A DNA stretch of 64,000 bases from an uncultured Acidobacteriia bacterium. Lineage in GTDB: Bacteria > Acidobacteriota > Terriglobia > Bryobacterales > Bryobacteraceae. Below the pieces are notes generated by a model. It did no database searches. It saw nothing but the letters and a program-made list of their open reading frames with translations, and had not been told where the DNA came from. The first letter of the stretch is position 1. Each line of letters opens with the position of its first letter. A program made the translations under genes and the position numbers. This document shows, piece by piece, positions 55,797-64,000 of this stretch. The stretch is from NCBI GenBank assembly GCA_903892565.1, contig CAITIX010000121.1, positions 1 to 64,000 of the forward strand. The letters are read 5' to 3'.

Positions 55797-56395
55797 AACT
55801 GGCGATCTTCGTCGAGGGGCAAACTGAATATTGCCTCCGCGAGTTCCTGAGCCGTTGGCTCGAACAGCAGCAAATCCGTGGAATTGGAATTAACCTTCGC
55901 CCTTTCAAAGGCGCAGGCGATTACCTGGATGGGATCGAACGCAGTGCGAAACTGGCACTTCAAACGCCGGGCGTTCTAGCCGCCATCGGGATTGTCGATT
56001 TCTACGGCTCGACATTGAAGTATCCGGATGGTCCTGTTGCGACGCAGTATCAATGGGCAAAGCAGCAATTGGAGCGCAAGGTGAATCATCCCAACTTCCG
56101 CCAGCACTTTGCTGTTCACGAAACCGAAGCTTGGCTATTGAGTGACCCCACTGTTTTCCCGGTCGAGATTCGGGGCGATCTTCCTAAGGCACCGCCTGAA
56201 TCCGTCAATCATCAAAATCCGCCGGGGCGTCGACTGAAAAACTTGTACCAGAGAAGGCTCGGCAGAAAGTACAAGAAGCCAATCGAAGGCGCGTCGCTCT
56301 TCCGGAATCTGGATCCCGAGATCGCGTACCAGCGATGTCTGCAGCTACGGCTATTGCTGGACGACGTCTTGGCTCTCGCCACTTCCGCGCGATAG
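55793..56395 (+). CDS. DUF4276 TOPRIM-like protein, partner of the AAA ATPase
   Basis: A 200-residue protein. The N-terminal FVEGQTE (E8) and IGIVDFYG (D69) follow the E...D pattern of TOPRIM-like folds, and a second acidic pair lies in HETEAWLL (E110, E112). TOPRIM-like partners of AAA ATPases in defence systems are often nucleases or effectors. No experimental role is known for this one. The GTG start overlaps the ATPase stop, so the two are co-translated. Confidence 0.8.
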   Translation: MKLAIFVEGQTEYCLREFLSRWLEQQQIRGIGINLRPFKGAGDYLDGIERSAKLALQTPGVLAAIGIVDFYGSTLKYPDGPVATQYQWAKQQLERKVNHPNFRQHFAVHETEAWLLSDPTVFPVEIRGDLPKAPPESVNHQNPPGRRLKNLYQRRLGRKYKKPIEGASLFRNLDPEIAYQRCLQLRLLLDDVLALATSAR

Positions 56396-56550
56396 CCCAA
56401 TCGAGCTCCCCCTCGCCGAAGTCTTCGAATAGGACCAGCGGACTACCCCTTTTCGGACAAGAAACACCGCAACTAAGTAAATTAATCTTCCAGTTCAGAA
56501 CAAAAGTAACTTCCTGAGCCCCACCGCGTCCCGATAAGATAGAGGTAGGC

Positions 56551-57294
56551 ATGCTGGCCCCCGGACAATCCGCGACCGCTCTTCCTCCGCTGGCCATTCG
56601 GGCCGTGAACCTCGCGAAGAAATATCGCTCGGGTGACGCTGAACTTGTCGTCTTCCAAAACCTGAACTTAGAAGTAAACGTGGGCGAAAAACTCGCGCTG
56701 GTGGGCGAATCGGGAAGCGGCAAAACAACATTGATGCATCTTTTGGGAGGGTTGGACAGCCCAACAGAGGGTGCGATATACTTCGGGCAGAATGACATCT
56801 GTAAGCTATCGGGGGACCAGTTGTCCGAGTTCCGCAACCGGGAGCTGGGATATGTCTGGCAGATTCAGTCGCTACTTGCCGAATTTACGGCTCTCGAGAA
56901 CGTGATGATGCCCCTGCTGATACGCGGCCAGAGCCGGGACCAGGCAGAGCCTGTATCTCTTGCGCGGCTGGACGAAGTCGGCTTACGCAACCGGGCGTCG
57001 CATCGCGCGGGTGAACTTTCCGGAGGCGAACAACAGCGTGTGGTTCTGGCGCGCGCCCTCACGGGAGATCCCAAGGTTTTGCTGGCCGACGAACCCACCG
57101 GCAGCCTCGATTTTCGCACGGGAGAAATGATCATGAGCCTGCTCGACGACCTGCACCGGTCTCGCAAGCTCACCTCCATTCACGTGACGCACAATTTGAA
57201 TTTCGCGCGCCGGGCCGATCGTGCCGTCGCGTTGCAGCAGGGACAACTGGCACCAGCCAACTTGTCTTCCTCGGAAGGTAGCCATCATGTTTGA
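56551..57294 (+). CDS. LolD-like ABC transporter ATP-binding protein
   Basis: A 247-residue ATPase of the MacB/LolD class. Walker A is GESGSGKT, the Q-loop lies in the [10 protein letters not shown] segment, the signature is LSGGEQQ, Walker B is [12 protein letters not shown] and the switch His is in HVTHN. LolD normally works with LolCE to release lipoproteins, but no permease gene is adjacent. It overlaps clpC by 8 nt, so the two are co-translated. The AGAGGTAGG region before the ATG is the likely ribosome binding site. Confidence 0.82.
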   Translation: MLAPGQSATALPPLAIRAVNLAKKYRSGDAELVVFQNLNLEVNVGEKLALVGESGSGKTTLMHLLGGLDSPTEGAIYFGQNDICKLSGDQLSEFRNRELGYVWQIQSLLAEFTALENVMMPLLIRGQSRDQAEPVSLARLDEVGLRNRASHRAGELSGGEQQRVVLARALTGDPKVLLADEPTGSLDFRTGEMIMSLLDDLHRSRKLTSIHVTHNLNFARRADRAVALQQGQLAPANLSSSEGSHHV

Positions 57295-59773
57295 ACGTTA
57301 TACAGAGAAGGCCCGCCGCGTGATTTTTTTCGCGCGATATGAAGCTAGCCAGTTCGGCAGCCCGTGCATCGAAACCGAGCACCTGTTGCTGGGCTTGCTG
57401 CGCGAGGATAAAGCGCTCGCCAATCGCTTCCTGCGCTCCAGCGCCTCCGTCGATTCCATCCGCAAGCAGATCGAAGCGCACACGACGATGCGCGAGAAAG
57501 TTTCCACCTCCGTCGATCTGCCGCTCAGCCACGAATGCAAACGCGTGCTGGCATACGGCGCGGAAGAAGCCGAACGCCTGAATCACAAGCACATCGGAAC
57601 CGAGCACTTGCTGCTCGGCTTGCTGCGCGAAGAAAAATGTTTCGCCGCCGATATCCTGCATGAACGCGGCCTGCGCCTCTCGCAGGTCCGAGAAGAAATT
57701 GCCCGGACCACTTCCGAAAAGGCCTCTTCGAACCGCCCCAAGGAAAGCTCGCTGCTCAGCGAATTCAGCCGCGATCTCACGCAAGCTGCGATGGACGGAT
57801 CGCTCGATCCGCTGATCGGGCGCGACTATGAGCTCGAGCGCGTCGTGCAGATTCTGTGCCGCCGCACGAAGAACAATCCCGTGCTGATCGGCGAACCGGG
57901 CGTCGGTAAAACGGCCATCGTCGAAGGACTCGCACAGCGCGTGGCCGATGGCGATGTGCCTTCGTTCCTGGCCGATAAACGCATTTTGGCGCTGGATCTT
58001 TCGCTGATCGTCGCCGGAACCAAGTATCGCGGACAGTTCGAAGAGCGCCTGAAGACCATCATGAAAGAGCTGATGGAAAATCAGAACGCCATCATCTTTA
58101 TCGACGAGCTGCATACGCTAGTCGGCGCGGGTTCCGCCGAAGGTTCGCTAGACGCGGCCAATATTTTGAAGCCTGCGCTTTCGCGCGGCGAAATTCAGTG
58201 CATCGGCGCGACCACGCCGGCCGAATATCGCAAGTCCATTGAGAAGGACCGCTCGCTGGAACGCCGCTTCCAAGCCGTGAAGGTTCCGCCTCCGAATGAA
58301 GAGGACGCCACGCGGATTCTATTCGGCATTAAGGAACGCTACGAGAAGTTCCACGCCGTGGCGTATACGGACGAGGCGATTGAGAGCTCGGTGCACGCCT
58401 CCGTGCGCTTTATTCCGGATCGTTTCTTGCCGGATAAGGCCATCGATTTGATCGACGAAGCGGGCGCGCGCGTGAAGCTCCGCCAGACGACGTTGCCGGG
58501 CGACGTGGCCGACGTGCAGAAGCGCATCAAGTTCATCGTGCATCGCATGGAAAACGCCATCGCGAATCACGAGTTCGAAAAGGCTCGCTTCTATTCGGAC
58601 GAAGAACGCAAGGAACGCGAGAACCTGCGCGTGCTGCGTGAAAAATACAACCTGGACGATACATCCACGGGCGTCGTCACCAAAGATGACATTGAAGACG
58701 TCGTAGCGCGCTGGACCGGCGTTCCGATGACGGCGATTAAAGAAGAAGAAGTCGCCAAGCTCCTGCGGATTGAAGAAGAGCTGCACAAGCGCATCATCAG
58801 CCAGGAGAAAGCAATCTCCGCTCTGGCGCGCGCGATTCGCCGCTCGCGTGCGGGCTTGAAATCGCCGAAGCGTCCCGCTGGATCGTTCCTGTTCCTGGGA
58901 CCGACGGGCGTTGGTAAAACCGAAGTCGCCCGCGCACTGGCCGAGTTCCTGTTCGGCAGTGAAAAATCGCTGATCCGTTTCGATATGTCGGAGTTCATGG
59001 AAAAGCACTCCGTATCGAAGTTGATCGGTTCGCCTCCGGGCTACGTAGGTTATGAAGAAGGCGGCCAGCTCACCGAACGCGTGAAGCGCGCGCCGTATTC
59101 CATCATCCTGCTCGACGAAATCGAGAAGGCGCATCCGGATGTGTACAACATCCTGTTGCAGGTGTTTGAAGATGGCCAGTTGACCGACGGACTCGGCAAC
59201 CAGGTGGACTTCAAGAACACCATCATCATCATGACTTCGAATCTGGGAGCTCGTTTCCTGGACAAGAAGAGCCCGATTGGTTTCTCGGGCCACAATACGA
59301 TTCCCGCGAAGGTGGAAGATCAGGTGATGGCCGAAGTGAAGAAGGCCTTCAATCCGGAATTCCTGAATCGTCTGGACGAAGTGATTCTGTTCACGTCGTT
59401 GACCGATGACGATTTGCTCAAGATTGTCCGCCTGCTCACCGACCAGATGAACGTCAATCTGGCGACCAAGCAGATCAAGATTCGCTTGAAGGACGACGCT
59501 GCCAGGTACATTATGGAGAACACGCTGACGGATCGCAGCTACGGCGCGCGTCCTCTGCGGCGTGCCATCCAGAAGTACATTGAGGATCCTCTGAGCGAAG
59601 CTTTGATTCAGGGATCGCTCGCACGCCCCGCCGAATTCGAAGTCTATCTCGGCGAAGGTGGCATCTACTGCCGTCAGTTGGTGGAAGAACCAGTCGGCGC
59701 AGCGACGGGCGATGGCGCTCCCGCAGTGGCCGAGGCTCCGCCTCCGGGTATTCCGCTGTACATGTTCAACTAG
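57287..59773 (+). CDS. clpC: ATP-dependent Clp protease ATPase subunit ClpC
   Basis: An 828-residue Hsp100 unfoldase. Two Clp N repeats (about 1-140) come first, AAA1 with GEPGVGKT follows, then a short middle domain and AAA2 with GPTGVGKT. The motif [11 protein letters not shown] lies in AAA2, as usual for ClpC. It feeds proteins into ClpP, which is not in the window. The ATG at 57287 gives [12 protein letters not shown], the typical N terminus; 22 codons upstream in frame belong to the previous gene. Tandem terminator hairpins follow the stop. Confidence 0.96.
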   Translation: MFERYTEKARRVIFFARYEASQFGSPCIETEHLLLGLLREDKALANRFLRSSASVDSIRKQIEAHTTMREKVSTSVDLPLSHECKRVLAYGAEEAERLNHKHIGTEHLLLGLLREEKCFAADILHERGLRLSQVREEIARTTSEKASSNRPKESSLLSEFSRDLTQAAMDGSLDPLIGRDYELERVVQILCRRTKNNPVLIGEPGVGKTAIVEGLAQRVADGDVPSFLADKRILALDLSLIVAGTKYRGQFEERLKTIMKELMENQNAIIFIDELHTLVGAGSAEGSLDAANILKPALSRGEIQCIGATTPAEYRKSIEKDRSLERRFQAVKVPPPNEEDATRILFGIKERYEKFHAVAYTDEAIESSVHASVRFIPDRFLPDKAIDLIDEAGARVKLRQTTLPGDVADVQKRIKFIVHRMENAIANHEFEKARFYSDEERKERENLRVLREKYNLDDTSTGVVTKDDIEDVVARWTGVPMTAIKEEEVAKLLRIEEELHKRIISQEKAISALARAIRRSRAGLKSPKRPAGSFLFLGPTGVGKTEVARALAEFLFGSEKSLIRFDMSEFMEKHSVSKLIGSPPGYVGYEEGGQLTERVKRAPYSIILLDEIEKAHPDVYNILLQVFEDGQLTDGLGNQVDFKNTIIIMTSNLGARFLDKKSPIGFSGHNTIPAKVEDQVMAEVKKAFNPEFLNRLDEVILFTSLTDDDLLKIVRLLTDQMNVNLATKQIKIRLKDDAARYIMENTLTDRSYGARPLRRAIQKYIEDPLSEALIQGSLARPAEFEVYLGEGGIYCRQLVEEPVGAATGDGAPAVAEAPPPGIPLYMFN

Positions 59774-59783
59774 ACGCTCCTTG

Positions 59784-59807
59784 AGCCCCATGCGCCAGCG
59801 TGGGGCT
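59784..59807 (+). terminator. First of two tandem hairpins after clpC
   Basis: The stem AGCCCCA (59784-59790)/TGGGGCT (59801-59807) has a 10-nt loop and no T-tract of its own. It shares stem arms with the next hairpin, so alternative pairing is possible. Confidence 0.5.
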
Positions 59808-59818
59808 TACAAAAAGCC

Positions 59819-59852
59819 AGCCCCAGGCGTAACAGCTTGGGGCTTTTTCTTT
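59819..59852 (+). terminator. Intrinsic terminator after clpC
   Basis: The stem AGCCCCA (59819-59825)/TGGGGCT (59838-59844) is followed by TTTTTCTTTT. The arms are identical to those of the preceding hairpin. Confidence 0.88.
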
Positions 59853-59863
59853 TACTTGCGCCC

Positions 59864-60034
59864 GTCCGCTCCGTCACGGTCGCGGTTCCGTGCTGGTTTT
59901 GCGATCAGGCCAGTATTCAGCACCGAACCGCGACCGTGAGGAAGCGGACAGCAAAATAAAGTTTTCTTTGCGACAGGCCACGAGCACCGAACCGCGACCG
60001 TGAAGGAGGGGACAATCTCACGTTCTCGCTGCGG
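59864..60034. repeat. Three REP-like units, copy D
   Basis: A minus unit (59864-59894, GTCCGCTCCGT...CGTGCT), a plus unit (59919-59982) and a second plus unit (59983-60034) follow one another. Each plus unit starts AGCACCGAACCGCGACCGTG. The first two form an inverted pair. The group fills the gap between clpC and the convergent site-2 protease. Confidence 0.75.
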
Positions 60035-60037
60035 CAA

Positions 60038-60739
60038 TCAACCGTGGCCGAGGTACAAGGCGCTCAGCGCGAGACTGAAGATCGGCGAAAAAATCGGGTT
60101 GAAGATCCACCAGGCAAGCAAAAGCCCCAGCATGCTGTAGGAGCGGATGCGCATCCCGAAATTCTGGAAGGCGCGCGCGCCGGATTCCGGGAGGAGCAAG
60201 CCGACAGCTCCGAAGCCGTCCATGGGAGGAAGCGGCAGCAGATTGAAAACGCCGAGCAGCAGATTGAGGGAAAAGCCAACGCTCAAGAGAGTGGCGACGG
60301 CTTCGAGCGCTCCCGGTTCCGCGGCGACAACCAAGTGCGTGAAGCCGATGGATTGCGGCGCTTGTAAGGCTCCCGTGAAGATGCCGATGCGAATGCCGAT
60401 GCCCGCAAGAATCACTAGAGTAAGATTGGCTGCGGGTCCGGCAAGCGACATCCAGGCGGCGCGGCGGGGATACTGCATCGCCCACTGCGGATTATAGGGC
60501 GCGCTGGCCCAGCCCATCATCCAGCCGCCCATGGCGAAGGACATGATCGGGAACACAACCATGCCGAAGGGTTCGCGGCGGATGTGCGGAATGGGATCGA
60601 GCGAGACTTGTCCGCCTTGCGCCGCCGTGAGATCGCCACCGAGTTTCGCGACGAGCGCGTGCGCGGCTTCATGGCACGTGGTGGAGAAAAGAAACACGAC
60701 GTACCAGACCAGGCCGAGCAAAAGCATATCGGCGTTCAT
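60038..60739 (-). CDS. Site-2 protease family (M50-like) membrane metalloprotease
   Basis: A 233-residue polytopic membrane protein. The zinc motif H23-E24-x-x-H27 is near the N terminus in helix 1. The second metal motif is NLLPLPPMDG with D174 near the C-terminal helices. The family cleaves membrane-embedded substrates, for example anti-sigma factors. The ATG at 60737-60739 has AGGAGG about 12 nt upstream; the 15 codons before it are not used. No sigma or anti-sigma gene is adjacent. Confidence 0.88.
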   Translation of the reverse strand: MNADMLLLGLVWYVVFLFSTTCHEAAHALVAKLGGDLTAAQGGQVSLDPIPHIRREPFGMVVFPIMSFAMGGWMMGWASAPYNPQWAMQYPRRAAWMSLAGPAANLTLVILAGIGIRIGIFTGALQAPQSIGFTHLVVAAEPGALEAVATLLSVGFSLNLLLGVFNLLPLPPMDGFGAVGLLLPESGARAFQNFGMRIRSYSMLGLLLAWWIFNPIFSPIFSLALSALYLGHG

Positions 60740-60803
60740 GAAAGCGAAGTTCCTCCTGTGATTTGAATCTTGAGTGTAGTACATGGGTGCGGGAGATGAC
60801 GAA

Positions 60804-60840
60804 AAGGAGGAGACAGGAGTCAGAAGTCAGGAGTCAGAAT
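60804..60840 (+). repeat. GGAGTCA-type short tandem repeat, copy 1
   Basis: Repeats of GGAGTCAGAAGTCAGGAGTC follow an AAGGAGGAGACA start. Similar elements occur at 61534-61570 and 63191-63223. Confidence 0.7.
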
Positions 60841-60880
60841 TGCGGACGCCAACCGCGATCGTGGCAACGAACCATATCGG

Positions 60881-60921
60881 ACCCGAGCCGCGACCCCTTC
60901 GATCAAGCGATGGGGAGCGGT
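60881..60921 (+). repeat. Degenerate REP-like unit, copy G
   Basis: ACCCGAGCCGCGACC and GGGAGCGG are recognisable parts of the REP unit, separated by an insert. Confidence 0.4.
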
Positions 60922-60940
60922 CTAGCGCCGACGAAACAGC

Positions 60941-60967
60941 AGATCCCTCGACTTCGCTCGGGATGAC
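60941..60967 (+). repeat. ATCCCTCG hairpin repeat
   Basis: ATCCCTCGACTTCGCTCGGG AT is a short hairpin (ATCCC/GGGAT arms) followed by GACA. From general experience, similar elements are scattered in many bacterial genomes. Confidence 0.55.
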
Positions 60968-61191
60968 AAAGCGGAAACTCTGAAGACACTACGGCCGAAC
61001 GGAGGGGTGGAACGCTGCGGACGGCTAGGGCGCGTTTCACAACGGGCTCTAGCCGCCGATGATTTGAGCGGATCTGGCGGGGATTCCAGGCTCGTAGAAT
61101 AGAAACCTGCATCGCTCCGATTCAATCACTGCTCTCTGATGACCGAGGGGAGAGGCGATCGCGCTGCGTCGCTTTGTGTCCACTTTGAACC

Positions 61192-61250
61192 GCGCACAAC
61201 GCTTACGCTGTGCGCTCCTTGCGGAACCCCGTGCAACGTTCCCGCTGCAC
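61192..61250 (+). repeat. Two adjacent small palindromes, GCGCACA type and GTGCA type
   Basis: GCGCACA-N10-TGTGCGC (61192-61215) and GTGCA-N10-TGCAC (61231-61250) each have a 10-nt centre of related sequence (ACGCTTACGC and ACGTTCCCGC). Confidence 0.65.
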
Positions 61251-61400
61251 GTTGGGAACTCAGTGAATGCCTGGTGTCACCCAGACTCCCAAGGGCGTTT
61301 CGAAATCGATTTCGAGCTCTCTCGTCGCCAATGTCCGTATAGTCACCGCACGCAAGGCTTCAAGGGCCTCCGAGAGATCAGCATCACTAAAGTTTGGATC

Positions 61401-61424
61401 GCGCACAACGCATTCGCTGTGCGC
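61401..61424 (+). repeat. Second GCGCACA-type palindrome
   Basis: GCGCACA-N10-TGTGCGC with centre ACGCATTCGC repeats the element at 61192 with three changes, all in the centre. Confidence 0.7.
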
Positions 61425-61533
61425 TTTCCTGCAACGCTTGCTGGCCAGCAAGAAAACTTGTTACGAGGGCAGGATAGCGGGGATTGCGCAGAGTTGCGGG
61501 TGATTTGAAGCGGGAAAGGGTTGAGGGGACGGG

Positions 61534-61570
61534 GAAAAGGAGTCAGCAGACAGGAGTCAGGAGCCAGAAT
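61534..61570 (+). repeat. GGAGTCA-type short tandem repeat, copy 2
   Basis: AAAAGGAGTCAGCAGACAGG and GTCAGGAGCCAGAAT match the unit at 60804. Confidence 0.7.
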
Positions 61571-61629
61571 GACGGTGGTGCGGAAATTGTTTTAAGCCCC
61601 AAGCTGAGACTGTACGCGACAGGCCGATC

Positions 61630-62286
61630 TTACTGCCCGGGCTTCTCTCGATTCTCCGCTGGCTTCTTGGGCCGAACTACAGGATCGCTGATCGACTTGA
61701 TAACAAGTTCTGCGGGATAGATGCTTAAGTGGCCGTATCCACCACCCATCATCGGACCCGAAGGGCTGCGGCCGATGTCGTAACGATCCCTCATGCGAAG
61801 CATGCCCGTCACTGTAACGTAGACATCTACATCCGAATAGTATTTCGCCAGCTCTGTTCCTGCGACCTTAGGCAGTATCGCGCGTTGTCGGTCTATCTCG
61901 GCGAAGGCTCTGGTCATGGAGTCTTTATCGGTGACAAACAGCGCGGGGGCTTCTCCCCTGGGATTGTTACTCGAATCCGCGAGGTTAACCGCAGTCGGCC
62001 AGATATACTCCGAGAAGACCTCCGGGGTGCCCGGTAACGTGGGTAGAGTCTGATACTTCGTGATGAATTTGCTGTCGCAACTGCCCCCGATAGCGAAGAT
62101 CTCCATGCCCCGATACATTAGTCCCCTCACGGAAACAGTTTTTCCGGCGTAGGATCTAAGATTCTTGAATAGATCGCAGATCGAGAGCGTTTCTGGGCTT
62201 GCTTCTTGCGCGCGCAAGGAGCCTGCTCCTGCGATTCCGCAAAACAGAATCGTAAGGTAACAGTGGGCTCGTGAAATGCGCTGCAC
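61630..62286 (-). CDS. Exported protein of unknown function, OB-like core
   Basis: A 218-residue protein with a signal peptide (about 1-26, ending LRAQEAS). The segment SICDLFKNLRSYAGKTVSVRG resembles an OB-fold strand pattern seen in other small acidobacterial secreted proteins. C28... no: the two cysteines visible in the mature part (CDLF and GSCDS) could form a disulphide. It begins 11 nt after the MscS gene and is probably co-transcribed. No enzymatic motif is visible. Confidence 0.65.
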   Translation of the reverse strand: MQRISRAHCYLTILFCGIAGAGSLRAQEASPETLSICDLFKNLRSYAGKTVSVRGLMYRGMEIFAIGGSCDSKFITKYQTLPTLPGTPEVFSEYIWPTAVNLADSSNNPRGEAPALFVTDKDSMTRAFAEIDRQRAILPKVAGTELAKYYSDVDVYVTVTGMLRMRDRYDIGRSPSGPMMGGGYGHLSIYPAELVIKSISDPVVRPKKPAENREKPGQ

Positions 62287-62297
62287 GTTGGCTCCTT

Positions 62298-63170
62298 CTA
62301 TCCTTTTCCCGCCGTGGCTGGCGGGAACGCGATGCCGGCGGTGGTGAAGGCTTGGTTCACGCGACGATTGAGCTCCCAGCCGACTTTATCCTGGCGCGAG
62401 GCTTGGGTGCGGATGCGGGCGCGGATGACGGGGCCTCGGTCCCCGAGGCGATCCACGCCCATTACTTCCATGGGCGCGAGGATCATGGGGCCGATGTTGC
62501 CGTCGTGGGAGAGCTCGAGACCCATGTCTTCGACTATTTTCAATGCCCGATCGACGTCGGCTCCGTAGGCGATGGTCACTTGGAACAAGTAGTAGGCGTA
62601 TTCGCGCGTGGTGTTCGAAAGCGTGTTGATCAGACCGTTGGAGATGATATGCACGGCTCCGCTTTCGCCGCGCAGAACGGTGGTGCGCAAGTTGATCTCT
62701 TCCACCGAGCCATGGATTCCGTTTATGACGACGAAATCGCCAATGCGGATTTGATCTTCGAGCAGAAGGAGCAGGCCGCCGAGCCAATCCTTGATGAGCG
62801 CCTGTGCGCCGAGGCCGACGGCTAATCCGGCGACGCCGAATCCGGCGAGGATCGGCTGTATATTGAACGACAGCTCGTGCAGGGCCATCACGACGGCGAT
62901 CAGCCAGATGAGGAGAGCCGCGAGTTTTGAGAGCGTGGCGATGGCCGTGGCGGCGCGCTTTTCGAGCTCGATGTGAGGCTCGTTGCGATGGTCCATTTCG
63001 CGGAGGGCGTAGGTGCGGAGGCGTCCTAACAGACGGCGCGCGAGCAGGGTGGCGAGCCAAGCTCCGGCAATGATGATGGCGACGCGGGCTCCTTTTTCGG
63101 CGACGGGCACCCAGCGCTCGAGGCGCGCCCATTCTAAGCCGGCTTCGTGTGAGATTTGCACTAGAAACAT
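62298..63170 (-). CDS. Small-conductance mechanosensitive channel (MscS family)
   Basis: A 290-residue inner-membrane channel of typical MscS size. Helices lie at about 25-45, 80-100 and 105-135; the pore helix has GFGVAGLAVGLGAQALIKDW, followed by the beta domain IRIGDFVVINGIHGSVEEI. It relieves turgor on osmotic downshock. The window has a second, much larger MscS at 20586. It is followed 11 nt later by the exported protein gene. No Shine-Dalgarno sequence is evident at the ATG 63168-63170. Confidence 0.93.
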   Translation of the reverse strand: MFLVQISHEAGLEWARLERWVPVAEKGARVAIIIAGAWLATLLARRLLGRLRTYALREMDHRNEPHIELEKRAATAIATLSKLAALLIWLIAVVMALHELSFNIQPILAGFGVAGLAVGLGAQALIKDWLGGLLLLLEDQIRIGDFVVINGIHGSVEEINLRTTVLRGESGAVHIISNGLINTLSNTTREYAYYLFQVTIAYGADVDRALKIVEDMGLELSHDGNIGPMILAPMEVMGVDRLGDRGPVIRARIRTQASRQDKVGWELNRRVNQAFTTAGIAFPPATAGKG

Positions 63171-63190
63171 GATGCGACAAAACGGGGGGA

Positions 63191-63223
63191 GAGAGGAAGG
63201 AGACAGGAGTCAGGAGTTAGAAA
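63191..63223 (+). repeat. GGAGTCA-type short tandem repeat, copy 3
   Basis: GAGACAGGAGTCAGGAGTTA near the MscS start matches the units at 60804 and 61534. Confidence 0.65.
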
Positions 63224-63232
63224 TCAACGATG

Positions 63233-63310
63233 GTCCGCTCCCTGACGGTCGCGGTTCGGTGCTCGAGAGAGCGAAATCTGCTTTGTTACTTGCGGTCGCG
63301 GTTCGGTGCT
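63233..63310 (-). repeat. Two REP-like units, copy F
   Basis: Minus-oriented units at 63233-63263 (GTCCGCTCCCTGACGGTCGC, then GGTTCGGTGCT) and 63293-63310 (CGGTCGCGGTTCGGTGCT) lie in the divergent gap between MscS and the 63402 gene. Confidence 0.7.
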
Positions 63311-63386
63311 GGTTGTTGGTCGCCCCAGGCTTTGTTGGCCCGACGCTGACGCAGGGGGCTCCTCGGGAAGTCGTGTGGGGGCGTGA

Positions 63387-63395
63387 TGCTAAAAT
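63387..63395 (+). promoter_or_regulatory. Extended -10 box before the 63402 gene
   Basis: TGC-TAAAAT ends 6 nt before the GTG at 63402, the same arrangement as at 863 and higB. Confidence 0.5.
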
Positions 63396-63401
63396 GAATC
63401 C

Positions 63402-63827
63402 GTGGCAGATAACGTTCAAACGGCGGCATCGGCGAGCAGTGCGGCTCCCAGCAGCCATTGGTTCCCCGCGGTTTTACTGGCGTGGCTGATTCCCGGCGGC
63501 GGGCATTTCCTGCTGAAGAAGCGGGAGCGCGGGTTGGCGCTCGGTGCGTCGGTCGCGATCATGTTCGTGTTCGGGATCATGATGCGCGGTGCGATGTTCC
63601 ATCCCGAGGGCGGCGACATGCTGACCACGATCATCTATTACGGCGGATTCCTGGGCGATTTACTGTCCGGGGTTCTGTATTTCCTGGCCTCGTGGCTCGG
63701 CTACAACCAGGTGGATATGGCGGGCCATGTGCATGATTACGGGACGAAGTTCCTGGTGGGCGCGGGACTGCTGAATCTGCTGGCGATGGTGGACGCATTC
63801 GAGATTGCGACAGGACAAAAGGATTAG
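63402..63827 (+). CDS. Small membrane protein, DUF6677-like
   Basis: A 141-residue protein with four hydrophobic helices (about 21-38, 48-66, 74-98, 110-132). The motif LAWLIPGGGHFLLKKRERGL is like that of DUF6677/TM2-type membrane proteins. The function is unknown. The GTG at 63402 follows an extended -10 box by 6 nt with no Shine-Dalgarno sequence; the ATG at 63394 is in another frame. It is followed 18 nt later by the partial gene. Confidence 0.7.
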   Translation: MADNVQTAASASSAAPSSHWFPAVLLAWLIPGGGHFLLKKRERGLALGASVAIMFVFGIMMRGAMFHPEGGDMLTTIIYYGGFLGDLLSGVLYFLASWLGYNQVDMAGHVHDYGTKFLVGAGLLNLLAMVDAFEIATGQKD

Positions 63828-63845
63828 GCACACGAGACAAACCCC

Positions 63846-64000
63846 ATGCCCAAGATGAATCTTTCGCATTTCGAAGCCTCGATTTTATTCGCGTTGCTGA
63901 CGTCCGTAGTTCTGGGCGTGATCACCAAGCGCACGGATCGCGAACGTATCCGGCATGCGGCGCAAACGTTTGGCTATTTCGTGGTGGCGATTTTCGGTTT
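63846..64000 (+). CDS. Partial membrane protein at the right edge
   Basis: The first ~51 codons are present (MPKMNLSHFEASILFALLTS...). Two hydrophobic stretches flank a KRTDRER basic loop, so it begins as an inner-membrane protein. It is likely in one operon with the 63402 gene. It continues past the window and no family could be assigned. Confidence 0.6.
   Translation, partial: MPKMNLSHFEASILFALLTSVVLGVITKRTDRERIRHAAQTFGYFVVAIFG

Larger units (their letters stand above)
60785..61629. other. Gene-free repeat island
   Basis: About 845 bases hold no convincing gene but several dispersed repeat types in succession: the GGAGTCA family, degenerate REP sequence, the ATCCCTCG hairpin and three small palindromes. 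Short open frames here have no protein-like character, except perhaps a 63-residue minus-strand frame (61260-61451) that I regard as doubtful. Confidence 0.6.

Noticed and set aside
61260-61451. A 63-codon minus-strand frame with protein-like sequence (SDADLSEALEALRAV)
   Set aside because: It runs through one of the palindromic repeats, has no ribosome binding site and no recognised relative, so it is not called as a gene.

Overview
The window looks like chromosomal DNA of a soil Acidobacteriota, most likely close to Bryobacterales/Solibacter. The reasons are the roughly 60% GC content, three paralogues of the secreted family that starts with a WLxYPTxGxPRxPDGK motif, DUF6152, BACON-like and PEP-CTERM secreted proteins, abundant PepSY proteins, and a dispersed palindromic repeat whose translation gives the well-known spurious peptide TEPRPSGSG. 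No insertion sequence, prophage or CRISPR array is visible. This placement is inference; no marker gene was aligned.

Layout. 1-5.5 kb: recN (5' part), a secreted WLxYPT-family protein, a B12-binding radical SAM enzyme, thiE-peroxiredoxin and a PhoB-type regulator. 5.6-13 kb: tRNA-His, ubiD and fabG (divergent starts only 10 bp apart), then a five-gene minus-strand operon (Tat-exported Gfo/Idh oxidoreductase, acyl-CoA dehydrogenase, methylmalonyl-CoA epimerase, mtnP, GT9-like glycosyltransferase). 13-20.4 kb: a complete TetR-TolC-HlyD-ABC-ABC-permease-permease exporter (YbhGFSR type) behind a consensus promoter with a palindromic operator. 20.6-30 kb: an MscS channel, large secreted proteins, a PEP-CTERM protein and a double GlcG/HbpS-domain protein. 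30-38.3 kb: a receiver-PP2C protein beside a hybrid-kinase remnant, a B3-type metallo-beta-lactamase fold protein, a WLxYPT relative with DUF6152, a PepSY protein, an epimerase and inositol-3-phosphate synthase. 38.4-42.1 kb: a small repetitive ORF coupled to a LytTR regulator, cytochrome P460 and a PepSY protein, then higBA. 42.1-51.2 kb: GMC oxidoreductase, an AhpD-like protein, a methyltransferase with an atypical Nramp transporter, another WLxYPT protein and asparagine synthase. 51.3-60 kb: a secreted protein, leuS, a two-gene AAA ATPase/DUF4276 module that looks like a defence system, a LolD-like ATPase and clpC. 60-64 kb: a site-2 protease, a gene-free repeat island, a secreted protein with an MscS channel, and two small membrane proteins.

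The most interesting signals are (1) a recurrent promoter layout in which a -10 box, often with an extended TGn, ends 6-8 nt before the start codon, suggesting widespread leaderless transcription; (2) the AAA/DUF4276 module behind leuS; (3) the small ORF-LytTR-P460-PepSY operon with a palindrome at its promoter; and (4) a family of paired inverted repeats (BIME-like) at operon ends.
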